Virus record (IMG/VR): IMGVR_UViG_3300011432_000008
Span: 1 to 48,372 of that record
DNA from: a virus
Direction: 5' to 3' (one strand)
DNA length: 48,372 bases
Notes under the pieces: model-generated
Seen by the model: only the letters and a program-made list of their open reading frames with translations
Told to the model about the DNA's origin: nothing
The model's database searches: none
In this document: one piece after another, positions 17,616-25,334 of the stretch
How the letters are laid out: the number at the start of each line of letters is the position of its first letter
How positions within the stretch are numbered: the stretch's first letter is position 1
Position numbers and translations under genes: made by a program

Positions 17616-19926
17616 TTGCTTGTTCCTTTTCCTTTGGTTTCTCTTCGCCTTCTTCTGTTTCTTCGGGGGCCGGCATCATCATCTGATGTGCTTCAAAGTG
17701 CAACATACAGTTCTGATAACCAGCGGGATTCTCTGCCTTTAGCTTCTGACCTCTTGGACTATTTAGAATTGCAGATAGAATCTGCATATGAACCATATGA
17801 TTATCAATAGGTTCAGGCATAACAGATGGTTGCATCTGAATGCCAAGACTTGCAGGGTCTACTCCGGGCGGAAGTAAAGTCATCGGGTCAACGCCGGGAG
17901 GTAATTGCTGCTGTATTTCGGGCGGAATCATTGGCATTGGCTGAGCTTGACTTAACTGAATAAACTCAGAGTATTGCTTAGTTCTATCCTCCTCACCCGG
18001 AATATAAAGGTCGTGAAGTCCTACTGCCTTTTTCATCAACTGAGCATTATTAGCATCAAATAGGACGGCATTAATCTCAGGAGAGTTCATCTGCATCAGG
18101 TTAGTAACAACCTGATTGATTTGCTCCCAAGTTACTGGAAGTTGGTCACTTAATTCAGGTTCAGCTCGATTGACTTTACCAGTGTCAAGAGCCTTTTTAC
18201 TAATGTTGACGTTCTTGAATCCAGAGCCTTCTTTGGCGGTGAATCTTTCATCACCTTCCATAAAAGAAATGAACTCAGAAGTGGAACGAGTAATAACATC
18301 ACACCAAAACTCAGCAATAACCTTCCAAGTGATACCAAGACGTTGAAGGGCGTTGGCATTTGATTTTTTGTATTCGTAAGCAGTTCCACCTCCACCTTCA
18401 AGCGAGCCTCCATAGATTGAAGGGAAAGAACCTGTTACGAACTGTGCTCTTTGTGTAATATCTTTATTGTAAACTTCAATCTCTGAAGAGAGCGTAGCAG
18501 TCTTAGTTTGAAAGAAGCCCTCTCCAAGAGATTTACCGGGGTCGCTTCCTTTAGTTAAGGTAACTGAGCCCGGCCGCGCCATACTCTTATTATATTCGTC
18601 TAAGTCTAAGACTTCAGGCTTGACGAATGTTTCAGGAATACCGTGCTCAACAGTCTGGAGTCTTAATTCATCAATCTCTGCTTGTATATCTTGGGCTGTG
18701 GCAAGGTTAGTTCCAAGTGGTTCTCCATGTATAAAGGATGATAGAGGACTAATCGAGATTGTCCAGTGCTCATCCAACGCTTCTTTTGTAATATATTTAA
18801 GTTCATCATTAATGAAGATGCAATAACAGCCTTCGGGATAAAGAGCGAGAAGTTCGTTAATTTCTTTTTCTTTTCCGTCACCAAGAATATGAAACTGCCA
18901 AGGACGAAGCCAAAGACATTTGACTGAGGCGACGTTTTCAGGTGCGGCTCCAAAATAGTTTGTAGAGTTGCGTGCCCAATCCATCGAATCCTGATTGGTG
19001 TATGTGCCAATCTTATTGTCACGAAAAGATGACCGAACATAAGCAACGTTCTGAGAGAAGTTAAGTAAGAGGTAGCCACAATTAACTTGCTCTTTTGCAT
19101 AGATGCTCACTTTAACTGAACGAGGGTCGAATACGTCGATTAGAACTCTACCTTTATTAACTTTCTCAACTCCAGTTTGAACTTCCATTTCGGCCATTAC
19201 AGGCTGAGAAACTGGAGGAGCAACCTGACCACACTGGTCACAAGGAAGTGGCTCTAAAATAGGTTCAGGAGTTTGTCCATATTCATAGTCGCAAACTGGA
19301 CAGGTATTAGAAAACTCAGGAATCTGAATAGTTTCAATCTTCGGCTTATGAATGATTCCGTATTTCTCGTCAGTTCTATAATAGTTATATGCGAAGATAG
19401 TGCCGTGATTGAAAAATACAGCTAAAGCCCGCATGAAAATCATTGGGGCTTTAATATGCTTCTGAATTAATGCTGAAACTTGCGAGTGTGCGTCGGCCGC
19501 TTCAATATCGAGCGGATTCTCTGCATCATCTGGAAAGAATACAACCGAAGGGACAGTTGTTGATAAAGCAGCAATAATGGCTTCAGCGTGTGCTCTATAT
19601 ATAGCGATAATACGAGGAGGAATATTAAGGTCGTCATCGTTTTCCAATGAATCCCAGTCGGGAATTCTCCACCCACCAAGTCCTCCTCCCATTCCAGCAT
19701 CCCAGAATAAGGCAATAATGTTATTGAAATAATACTCTAATCTGGCCCATTTCTGAATCATGGCCCAGTAAACGCCTTGGTCTTCTCTTTCGCAAATCCT
19801 TAAGATTTGTAGAACTTCTCCTTGTAACTCCTCAGAGATAGGAAGATTAGGGTCTTGCTTATCTTCAAGACCTACAGGGTCAACTGGAGGATTAGGAGTA
19901 GATGGAGCTACAGTTAAGTCTTCCAT
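17608..19926 (-). CDS. portal protein, 772 aa
   Basis: Follows large terminase and precedes scaffold and MCP. The N-terminal part (ARLEYYFNNIIALFWDAG) and later ITQRAQFVTGSFPSIYGG, with a long helical C-terminus ending in Met/Pro/Gln-rich sequence (PPEIQQQLPPGVDPMTLLPP), fit large podovirus portal proteins (P22-type portals exceed 700 residues). Unusually, residues about 185-225 carry CPVC ... CDQC, a zinc-ribbon insertion. It forms the dodecameric DNA gate at one capsid vertex. Confidence 0.8.
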   Translation of the reverse strand: MEDLTVAPSTPNPPVDPVGLEDKQDPNLPISEELQGEVLQILRICEREDQGVYWAMIQKWARLEYYFNNIIALFWDAGMGGGLGGWRIPDWDSLENDDDLNIPPRIIAIYRAHAEAIIAALSTTVPSVVFFPDDAENPLDIEAADAHSQVSALIQKHIKAPMIFMRALAVFFNHGTIFAYNYYRTDEKYGIIHKPKIETIQIPEFSNTCPVCDYEYGQTPEPILEPLPCDQCGQVAPPVSQPVMAEMEVQTGVEKVNKGRVLIDVFDPRSVKVSIYAKEQVNCGYLLLNFSQNVAYVRSSFRDNKIGTYTNQDSMDWARNSTNYFGAAPENVASVKCLWLRPWQFHILGDGKEKEINELLALYPEGCYCIFINDELKYITKEALDEHWTISISPLSSFIHGEPLGTNLATAQDIQAEIDELRLQTVEHGIPETFVKPEVLDLDEYNKSMARPGSVTLTKGSDPGKSLGEGFFQTKTATLSSEIEVYNKDITQRAQFVTGSFPSIYGGSLEGGGGTAYEYKKSNANALQRLGITWKVIAEFWCDVITRSTSEFISFMEGDERFTAKEGSGFKNVNISKKALDTGKVNRAEPELSDQLPVTWEQINQVVTNLMQMNSPEINAVLFDANNAQLMKKAVGLHDLYIPGEEDRTKQYSEFIQLSQAQPMPMIPPEIQQQLPPGVDPMTLLPPGVDPASLGIQMQPSVMPEPIDNHMVHMQILSAILNSPRGQKLKAENPAGYQNCMLHFEAHQMMMPAPEETEEGEEKPKEKEQANG

Positions 19927-20255
19927 TACTCAACTTCCGTTGGAGCTTCAAATTCTTTATGCACTTTATGTGCTCTTTTCGCAAGACCAGCTTGAACTTC
20001 CTTCCAAGACGGCCGCTTGAAACTCTTAAAAGGCTGCTCTACTTTATTCTCTTGCACCGCAGGTGGTTCTAAAAGTAAACTCTTAAGATAATGATTCTCA
20101 GCCTTTAATTCTTCATTCCACTTATTAGTGACGACGCATGTGGGACACTGAGAAACGGCGTCTACGAGTCGTCGAAACGCGACGAGACTTCGCCTCAAGA
20201 TGTTCCAGCTTCCTATACATGCTCGTAATATCAGTTGTCTGAGAAATTGCAGCAT
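19926..20255 (-). CDS. hypothetical 109-aa protein overlapping terminase
   Basis: The start at ATG 20255 is supported by AAAGGA five bases upstream, although the gene then overlaps the terminase 3' end by 131 nt in another frame. It has CPTC near residue 38, a helical segment (NEELKAENHYLKSLLLE) and a basic region. Its stop overlaps the portal ATG by one base. An alternative is a shorter product starting near 20200 at a TTG. Function unknown. Confidence 0.6.
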   Translation of the reverse strand: MLQFLRQLILRACIGSWNILRRSLVAFRRLVDAVSQCPTCVVTNKWNEELKAENHYLKSLLLEPPAVQENKVEQPFKSFKRPSWKEVQAGLAKRAHKVHKEFEAPTEVE

Positions 20256-21753
20256 CAACTTCCTTTAACCTTTCCATTTCAGCAGCGTCTTTGATTAGAT
20301 ATTCTTTTACTCCAGAGAGTAAAATTCGTAAACCATCATAAGGGTCGTCACCAGCGAATTCAGCTACGTCTTCAGTATTAACTTGGTCGTAAATGCAATC
20401 AGGGACTGTATTAATTAACTTTTGACAAGTGTTAAAGACTTGCAATTTAGGTATATTCGTTTCTGGTTCTTGTGGCTTATAAGCACTTGCGTAATTCTCA
20501 TAAGCCTTAGTTCCTTTGTTTCTAAAGAGGTGGTCAGCGAATTCTGCATCATAAGGTTCTAAGTACTGTTGTATATCTGCTTTCGGCCGCCACCGTAAAT
20601 ATTCATGAACTAAAAGCTTACCTGCTACACGAGCCTTTTCTCCAAGAACTACTCCACACTTGAAATGATTAGCGTTACAAGCCTTCTGTAACTGAGATTG
20701 AATAGTTTGCATTTCTCCGCGTTGCTGAGTTGCCGAGTGGCATATTCTAATTCCCTTAACTTCCTGTGCGTGCTCCCCGGTCAAGTTAATGAAATCATTT
20801 ATCCACTCGGCAGTCTTCTTTTCTTTCTCCGCATATTCTTGGTATACAAATGTGCGGCCTTTTGGAGATAGGGCCGCCCAACCAACCCAAGTATATGCTT
20901 TGAACCCCCAATCAATTCCGACAATCTTCGGCCACCAGTTCGGAATCTCGAATGGTTCAATAACATGTCTTGCATTATCTGGCTCATCAGAGAGCGGCTC
21001 AAGTCGCCATTCATTAAAGACCTGCCCCTGATAAGTGTACCAATCTCCGAGGAGCTTAGCTCGCTTTTCTGCTTCAGGTAATGATTCGAGCTGTTGTATA
21101 TAAGTAGGATTGGCTTTAAGAATATGAGGATTATCAGTAATCCTTGCTTGGATGAATATTCTTTTCTTGCCAGTCCTAGAATCTACTAATATCTTTCCTC
21201 CGAGCCTACATGGGTCAACGAATCTCTGACGGAAATAAGTGTGACCTACGTTACCGGGGTTAGTCGCACTCCGAATAATTGCCGGCAAATCTGTTGTTCT
21301 GCTTCTTGCTCGGGACATTGAAAGGTATTCATATTGGAATCCAGTAAATGAAGTAGATTCGTCCCAAGCGATGTAATTGTACTGAGCCGTATCATATTTT
21401 CTAACGTCTTGCTCTTTATCGGCGTGTCCGAATTTAATAAGCGCACCTGATGGAAATGTCCATTGCCTTTTGGATTCGTTATAAACTCCACCGACAGAGG
21501 GATACCATTCTTTACTGCGGAGAATAATTTCGGATTCAAGTTCCGGAAATGTTCTTCGAAGAATAAGTCCTTTAAAAAGAGGATGTTCATAAAATCCATA
21601 TATAAGGGGAAGAACTAAAAGTATCTCACTTTTACCACTTCCTGCTGAACCACCGTATAAACCCTCGAAGATAGTGAAAGGAAGTGCTATGAACTCTTGC
21701 TGCTTCTTAGTCGGAGTCCATTCTTTCTCAATTCCCGACGTTACTTCAATCAT
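20125..21753 (-). CDS. terL: terminase large subunit, 542 aa
   Basis: The packaging motor ATPase and nuclease. Walker A is GGSAGSGKS (about residues 35-43), the Walker B-like strand ends in IAWDEST (about 128-134), and the RNase H-like nuclease begins KIVGIDWGFKAYTWVGW (about 270), with the first catalytic Asp in GIDWG. Length is normal for TerL. It overlaps the lipoprotein gene upstream (ATGA) and the 109-aa gene downstream. It cuts concatemers and drives DNA into the prohead through the portal. Confidence 0.93.
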   Translation of the reverse strand: MIEVTSGIEKEWTPTKKQQEFIALPFTIFEGLYGGSAGSGKSEILLVLPLIYGFYEHPLFKGLILRRTFPELESEIILRSKEWYPSVGGVYNESKRQWTFPSGALIKFGHADKEQDVRKYDTAQYNYIAWDESTSFTGFQYEYLSMSRARSRTTDLPAIIRSATNPGNVGHTYFRQRFVDPCRLGGKILVDSRTGKKRIFIQARITDNPHILKANPTYIQQLESLPEAEKRAKLLGDWYTYQGQVFNEWRLEPLSDEPDNARHVIEPFEIPNWWPKIVGIDWGFKAYTWVGWAALSPKGRTFVYQEYAEKEKKTAEWINDFINLTGEHAQEVKGIRICHSATQQRGEMQTIQSQLQKACNANHFKCGVVLGEKARVAGKLLVHEYLRWRPKADIQQYLEPYDAEFADHLFRNKGTKAYENYASAYKPQEPETNIPKLQVFNTCQKLINTVPDCIYDQVNTEDVAEFAGDDPYDGLRILLSGVKEYLIKDAAEMERLKEVDAAISQTTDITSMYRKLEHLEAKSRRVSTTRRRRFSVSHMRRH

Positions 21754-22103
21754 CGAACTGTAACGGTTACTGTCCTAACTACAGTCTGTGAGTTAGAAGA
21801 ACAACTTAATGTATACGTCGTAGTGAACGTAGGAGTAATCGGAGTGTTACCAGTATTAGGAACATCGCCAACAGTTGGCTCGATTCTACAAACTCCACTT
21901 GCAGACCAACGTAACGTAGTTGACTGAGTTAATGTAATGAAAGCATTATCGGTCGTGAAAGAATTAATAACCGCTGGCGCGGGATTAGTTGGTGTAACTG
22001 GGTTATTATTCTGGCCGTCCGGACCATTTCCATTAATCCTTACCTCGCATGAGGCTGCTGTGCAGAGAGCCGCACACAATAGAATAAATAAACATTTTCG
22101 CAC
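21750..22103 (-). CDS. secreted lipoprotein with Ig-like domain, 117 aa
   Basis: A GTG start at 22103 with AAGGAG upstream. The signal peptide (MRKCLFILLCAALCTAASC) ends in a lipobox-like AASC, predicting signal peptidase II cleavage before a lipid-anchored Cys. A Pro/Asn linker leads to one beta-sandwich (SFTTDNAFITLTQSTTLRW ... TVVRTVTVTV). Phage lipoproteins of this size can block superinfection by acting on receptors or the envelope; that is family-level inference. It lies inside the packaging cluster, directly before terL. Confidence 0.75.
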   Translation of the reverse strand: MRKCLFILLCAALCTAASCEVRINGNGPDGQNNNPVTPTNPAPAVINSFTTDNAFITLTQSTTLRWSASGVCRIEPTVGDVPNTGNTPITPTFTTTYTLSCSSNSQTVVRTVTVTVR

Positions 22104-22117
22104 TTTGACTCCTTTAA

Positions 22118-22498
22118 CTAGGGTTCAACAACAATATTGGCAGAAACTCCAGAAGGAAATCTTGCACGTAAACGATACTTACCAGCAGCGTTCTTATCTA
22201 CGTAGACTAGAACTCTGTCGAGTAAAGGTGCAGGAGGAGAGCTAAGAGCGAGAGAAAGGAGAGATTGAGCGCCACCTGCTACAGCTTTTTTAGCAATAAC
22301 TATTGAGGAAGCAGTTGGACAACGAATAAAAGCTGCGGCTGTGGTAGCCTCATTAGCTAGAGCTGTCCAAACCGTTCCATTTACAGAGACTTCACAAGCT
22401 ACCGTAGCTGCAATTTGACAAAGAGCAGCAGGTAAAGCAAAGACTTCATTCTGTAGAATGGAAGTAGGGTCGCCTAATTGTAAAGCTCGAAGGGCCAT
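22118..22498 (-). CDS. hypothetical Ala-rich beta protein, 126 aa
   Basis: Not recognised. Ala/Val/Ser-rich with alternating strands (ACEVSVNGTVWTALANEATT; DRVLVYVDKNAAGKYRLRAR). No signal peptide. It resembles small virion surface/decoration proteins in composition. It overlaps the 63-aa gene upstream by 1 nt. Confidence 0.7.
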   Translation of the reverse strand: MALRALQLGDPTSILQNEVFALPAALCQIAATVACEVSVNGTVWTALANEATTAAAFIRCPTASSIVIAKKAVAGGAQSLLSLALSSPPAPLLDRVLVYVDKNAAGKYRLRARFPSGVSANIVVEP

Positions 22499-22689
22499 TA
22501 GTTGGCTCCTATTAGCTTCATCATACGAGAGTTAGTAACAGGAGATAATGATTTATCTTTATTCTTATTACCTTTCTTGGTAGCTTTCCCTTTTCCGGGA
22601 CCTATACCAAGTTTATATCTTTCTTCCTTCTTTTTAGTCTTGGAATCTCCAAGAGTCTCTTTTTGAAGAGCATCAACTAAAGATTTCAT
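22498..22689 (-). CDS. small basic protein, 63 aa
   Basis: About one third Lys/Arg (KKKEERYKLGIGPGKGK), probably disordered in the middle. ATGA overlap with the upstream HTH protein. Might assist packaging or bind nucleic acid; unproven. Confidence 0.65.
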   Translation of the reverse strand: MKSLVDALQKETLGDSKTKKKEERYKLGIGPGKGKATKKGNKNKDKSLSPVTNSRMMKLIGAN

Positions 22690-23186
22690 CGGATGGCCTC
22701 TACTTCAATGGCATCGTAATCAGATTCATCTTTCTGCTTAGAGCCATGAATGTTAATTAGAATTTTAGGAGCGAATCCTTCTCCTTTACGTCCGTCCGGA
22801 GAGAATTCGCTAACTATCGCAGCCATATTACGGGCAATAGAGGAGGCTTCCTTTGCAGTTTCTTTATCTACTTTTCTATCAACTACTTCGAGGGAGGTCA
22901 TTAAAATGTCGAGGGCTTTAGTGGAGATTTCTTTCTTGATGGGCCGGGCGGCCGCATCTATATCAGAAGATAATTCTTGATTATTAACTATGTTACTTAT
23001 ATTAGCTTGACTCGTACCAAATGCTTTAGCAACATTTTGTTGCGAGTCTACTTGTGCAAGAGCTCCAGCTAGAACCTTCATCTCTCTTGGAAGCTCAGGT
23101 CTTTTTCCTAGACCTTCTCGCCTCTTCAATTCGAGGTTCGACTGTCCTGAGAGTCTAGCTTTAAGTTGTTCAGGTGAGATATACAT
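22686..23186 (-). CDS. putative terminase small subunit (HTH protein), 166 aa
   Basis: Contains a helix-turn-helix (NVAKAFGTSQANISNIV, about residues 53-69) followed by a helical oligomerisation region (ALDILMTSLEVVDRKVDKE). First gene of the packaging/structural operon. The frame is open to an ATG at 23237, but that codon lies between the -35 and -10 boxes of the operon promoter, so it cannot be in the transcript; the ATG at 23186 (MYISPEQL) is preferred, about 35 nt after the predicted transcription start and without an obvious ribosome site. A transcriptional regulator is the main alternative. Confidence 0.65.
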   Translation of the reverse strand: MYISPEQLKARLSGQSNLELKRREGLGKRPELPREMKVLAGALAQVDSQQNVAKAFGTSQANISNIVNNQELSSDIDAAARPIKKEISTKALDILMTSLEVVDRKVDKETAKEASSIARNMAAIVSEFSPDGRKGEGFAPKILINIHGSKQKDESDYDAIEVEAIR

Positions 23187-23227
23187 GTTATTAAGATAAA
23201 GTGTTAAAATTCCCTCACGCACGCGCG

Positions 23228-23256
23228 ATTGTCTCATACCTTTACTAGCTTGTCAA
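23228..23256 (-). promoter_or_regulatory. sigma70-like promoter of the structural operon
   Basis: In minus-strand sense TTGACA (23256-23251), a 17-base spacer, then GACAAT (23233-23228). It faces the terminase/structural block, and transcription would begin near 23221. Confidence 0.75.
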
Positions 23257-23780
23257 ATCGGCGAAATTACTCAGTAAATTCGCTATTTTTGGGCCACACG
23301 AAGTGAGGACAATTTAGGGACTGTTCTAAACCCTTTATTCAGTTTATTTTTGGATTAATAGTTCCTTTTGATTGTAGCTTAAAAGTATATATTTGTTCAT
23401 ATTTGTTAGTGCTTTCACGCATCCCCTCAGGAAGGTCAGATGAGACTCTCTGCGTCGGGTATATGGGGTATGATGCTCATGTTCAAGCAAGTAGTTGTTG
23501 CTTGAATGTGATGACAGACTAATCATTCTGATTACTGTGGTGTCCTACCACTCTGTTACTGTCATCATTTGGCTACCCTTAGCCTTTCTCTCACTACCGA
23601 TAGGTGTGTCGTGTCGTCCGGGGACTATTCCGGTTCCATTACACTCCTGAGAATTGAATACCTGAAACGCCAGAAGGTCACTACTTTTGGGTGTCTAAGA
23701 CCGGCCTACAATCCGGTAGCTACAGAAAAGTGAAACAGTAGCAGCGCCCACTTTATGAGAACCTAGCGTAGTAAGAAAAA
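23238..23780 (+). other. non-coding, densely folded leader region
   Basis: About 540 bases without a credible gene, between the divergent arms. Visible hairpins in plus sense: TTCAAGCAA/TTGCTTGAA (23482-23506), a three-way junction (23509-23567), ACCGG/CCGGT near 23700-23718 and GCTAC/GTAGC near 23718-23745. No good -35/-10 pair was found for the rightward early genes, though an AT-rich stretch lies at 23340-23400. Confidence 0.6.
23509..23567 (+). ncRNA. three-way-junction RNA element
   Basis: The outer stem TGATGACAG/CTGTCATCA (23509-23517 with 23559-23567) encloses hairpin AATCA-TTC-TGATT (23521-23533) and hairpin GTGGT-GTCCT-ACCAC (23537-23551). All three stems pair perfectly. It lies in the leader of the first rightward gene, next to another 9-bp hairpin at 23482-23506. 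Confidence 0.5.
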
Positions 23781-23810
23781 ACTGGCCGTCTTTCTTGACG
23801 CTTGTCTGTC
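23781..23810 (+). repeat. cassette A inverted repeat, 5' arm
   Basis: Thirty bases, ACTGGCCGTC ... GTCTGTC, that match the complement of 24336-24365 at 27 of 30 positions, with one more position a G-U wobble. The arm ends just before the AGGAGA ribosome site of the enclosed gene. Confidence 0.8.
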
Positions 23811-23832
23811 TCATTCAAATCAGGAGACAGAA

Positions 23833-24297
23833 ATGGCCGAAATACTGAAGACTCTCTCAGTGGTCTTGAACAAGTTCACGTTCAAGCGCAAGAAGACCGG
23901 CGGATTGTATGACGCAATGCAATTCGCTACTCCGGTTGCCAAAAAGACCCGCAAGGGCACTCTGGTAATCAAGCAGGACGTGTCGGAATATCTCAAGCTG
24001 ACGGAGCGTGAAATTGATGCGCTTCTCAAGAAGCATGAGATTGACACAAAGGTTGCGAAGATTTACGGTGCAAACCGTATCCTTCGTCAGCGTGCCGCTG
24101 GTTCTGGAATGGTGGACGATATCATTTCCAGACTGCACGAAAACAACGTGCAGATTCCCGGCGTCACAGACGGTGAAAAGATTGCATCAGGTTATCGTGC
24201 AATCGCCACCAGCATCCTCACCCTTTACCGTGACAAACAGCGTCTCGGAAAAAAGGATTGGACCATCGACAAGTGCTACTCGACTGTCGTCGACTAG
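23833..24297 (+). CDS. hypothetical early protein enclosed by inverted repeats (cassette A), 154 aa
   Basis: Not recognised. Basic at the N-terminus (FTFKRKKTGG), helical in the middle (YLKLTEREIDALLKKHEID). AGGAGA precedes the ATG by about 6 bases. The codons are richer in C/G third positions than neighbouring early genes (AAG, CTC, ATC, GAC), pointing to high expression or different ancestry. It is the first rightward gene, with a long folded leader and a 30-bp enclosing inverted repeat, so it is probably an abundant early product. Confidence 0.75.
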   Translation: MAEILKTLSVVLNKFTFKRKKTGGLYDAMQFATPVAKKTRKGTLVIKQDVSEYLKLTEREIDALLKKHEIDTKVAKIYGANRILRQRAAGSGMVDDIISRLHENNVQIPGVTDGEKIASGYRAIATSILTLYRDKQRLGKKDWTIDKCYSTVVD

Positions 24298-24304
24298 TAA
24301 CAAA

Positions 24305-24332
24305 TCGTGGTTATCAATACCGATAATCACGA
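24305..24332 (+). other. 11-bp hairpin after cassette A gene
   Basis: TCGTGGTTATC pairs with GATAATCACGA across the loop AATACC, one pair being G-U. It lies between the stop codon and the 3' arm of the enclosing repeat. No T-run follows, so it is not a classical terminator; 3'-end protection or RNase III processing are possible roles. Confidence 0.6.
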
Positions 24333-24335
24333 ATC

Positions 24336-24365
24336 GACAGACTAGCGTCAAGATGGACGGCCAGT
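24336..24365 (+). repeat. cassette A inverted repeat, 3' arm
   Basis: Pairs with 23781-23810. The next cassette's 5' arm begins two bases later. Confidence 0.8.
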
Positions 24366-24366
24366 A

Positions 24367-24391
24367 GAATTGAGTGATTAGTTAGTGGCCT
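24367..24391 (+). repeat. cassette B inverted repeat, 5' arm
   Basis: Twenty-five bases, GAATTGAGTGATTA ... GTGGCCT. Pairs with 24587-24611 at 23 of 25 positions plus one wobble. Confidence 0.8.
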
Positions 24392-24407
24392 AGAATAGCA
24401 GGTCATT

Positions 24408-24578
24408 ATGTTCACAGAAAACGTGCGTGTCTGGACTGTAGTATCAGCAGACCACAAACAAACTCACTCTATCTTCTTCTTTAGAGAAGATGCTGTTGCC
24501 TGTGCGAAAGAAATGGGCAACGGAACCTACGTTAACGACAGACTCGTTTGGCACAAATTCACTCCCGAAGTTAAGTAG
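24408..24578 (+). CDS. small protein enclosed by inverted repeats (cassette B), 56 aa
   Basis: MFTENVRVWTVVSADHK... reads as a compact alpha/beta mini-protein with aromatic-rich strands (SIFFFREDAVACAKEM, RLVWHKF). No known family. The ATG follows a weak AGG site. The whole gene lies inside a 25-bp inverted repeat, so its mRNA could close into a loop. Confidence 0.6.
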   Translation: MFTENVRVWTVVSADHKQTHSIFFFREDAVACAKEMGNGTYVNDRLVWHKFTPEVK

Positions 24579-24586
24579 CATCTTTC

Positions 24587-24611
24587 AGGCCACTTATTAA
24601 TCACTCAATTC
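24587..24611 (+). repeat. cassette B inverted repeat, 3' arm
   Basis: AGGCCACTTATTAATCACTC..., the partner of 24367-24391. The 5' arm of cassette C starts after one base. Confidence 0.8.
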
Positions 24612-24612
24612 A

Positions 24613-24636
24613 GATTGTGGGTTCTGTTAGTGGCCT
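24613..24636 (+). repeat. cassette C inverted repeat, 5' arm
   Basis: Twenty-four bases, GATTGTGGGTTCTG ... GTGGCCT. Pairs with 24867-24890 at 21 of 24 positions plus two wobbles. The inner TTAGTGGCCT is shared with cassette B; the outer half is different. Confidence 0.8.
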
Positions 24637-24653
24637 AGAAAGAATAGGTAACT

Positions 24654-24857
24654 ATGCTTATCTGGCGTCTAATCAGAACCATCGGTATCAACAGACAGCA
24701 TGAAACTGTTATTCTGTCTGGAATGTATGATACCTCTACTCCTGACGGAGATACAGAATACGAAAACTTCCGTCTAATAGCAGCGATGCTGAACGCTGTT
24801 CGTGCAAACAAATTCGAGAAAATCGAATTCGCTGTTTCTTCAGGTCACACTCTCTAA
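24654..24857 (+). CDS. small protein enclosed by inverted repeats (cassette C), 67 aa
   Basis: MLIWRLIRTIGINRQHETVI...: strand-turn-strand, then a helix (ENFRLIAAMLNAVRANK) and a last strand (KIEFAVSSG). Not recognised. A weak AGG ribosome site lies about 8 bases upstream. Enclosed by a 24-bp inverted repeat like its upstream neighbour, although the proteins are not obviously homologous. Confidence 0.65.
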   Translation: MLIWRLIRTIGINRQHETVILSGMYDTSTPDGDTEYENFRLIAAMLNAVRANKFEKIEFAVSSGHTL

Positions 24858-24866
24858 CTCTCTATC

Positions 24867-24890
24867 AGGCCACTTATAGAATCCACAATC
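24867..24890 (+). repeat. cassette C inverted repeat, 3' arm
   Basis: AGGCCACTTATAGAATCCAC..., the partner of 24613-24636. It shares AGGCCACTTAT with the 3' arm of cassette B. Confidence 0.8.
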
Positions 24891-24918
24891 GGCTTCGCCT
24901 AATAAAAGAGAGGTGTAG

Positions 24919-25092
24919 ATGTATCAGGGAATGAATGAGTATGAAATCCGCGCAATGATTTATTGGAGAGCGTGGGTTTCAATGGGACAAATGAAAGACT
25001 TGTTCTCATATCTCTTCTGGAGAGATGCGAATGAGTTTGGAAAACCATATGCACAACGGGTGCATTTGGGAATGAAAGTTAAGGACTCTTAG
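24919..25092 (+). CDS. small protein, 57 aa
   Basis: MYQGMNEYEIRAMIYWRAW..., aromatic and Met-rich, mostly helical; no match recognised. AGAGAGGTG precedes the ATG. Its stop codon lies in the loop of the following terminator hairpin, so this is the last gene of the first early transcript. Confidence 0.6.
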   Translation: MYQGMNEYEIRAMIYWRAWVSMGQMKDLFSYLFWRDANEFGKPYAQRVHLGMKVKDS

Positions 25093-25108
25093 TCCTTTTC
25101 TTTTTTTT
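25081..25108 (+). terminator. rho-independent terminator
   Basis: AAGGACT-CTT-AGTCCTT, a perfect 7-bp stem, followed by TTCTTTTTTTT. It overlaps the end of the 57-aa gene. Confidence 0.85.
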
Positions 25109-25179
25109 GTTTTTCTTATAGGTGTGTTTATTTGTAATCTGACTAAAAACACGTATAAGACGGACAAAACGTCTTAGAA

Positions 25180-25334
25180 AGGAGTGTTGTGAGATTAATC
25201 GGCAGGGCCGATATCACTATTTACCGAAAGGTAAACGGTGACTGGGTAGCTTCATTTGAGCATCATATCGCTACTTCTAATAGTAGACAAGATGCTTTTA
25301 ACTCACTAGTCGCTATCTTGAAATCTCACAACAC
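25180..25334 (+). repeat. 15-bp inverted repeat spanning a gene start
   Basis: AGTGTTGTGAGATT at the ribosome site/start codon of the next gene is the reverse complement of AATCTCACAACACT near 25320-25334, inside the same gene. Pairing would bury the GTG start in a long-range helix, so it could control translation. Confidence 0.6.

Noticed and set aside
17356-17742. Serine-rich open frame on the plus strand
   Set aside because: Antisense shadow of the acidic part of the scaffold-like protein; no ribosome site or plus-strand gene context.
23187-23237. Longer start (ATG 23237) for the small-terminase-like gene
   Set aside because: That ATG lies between the -35 and -10 boxes of the operon promoter, so it would not be transcribed from it.
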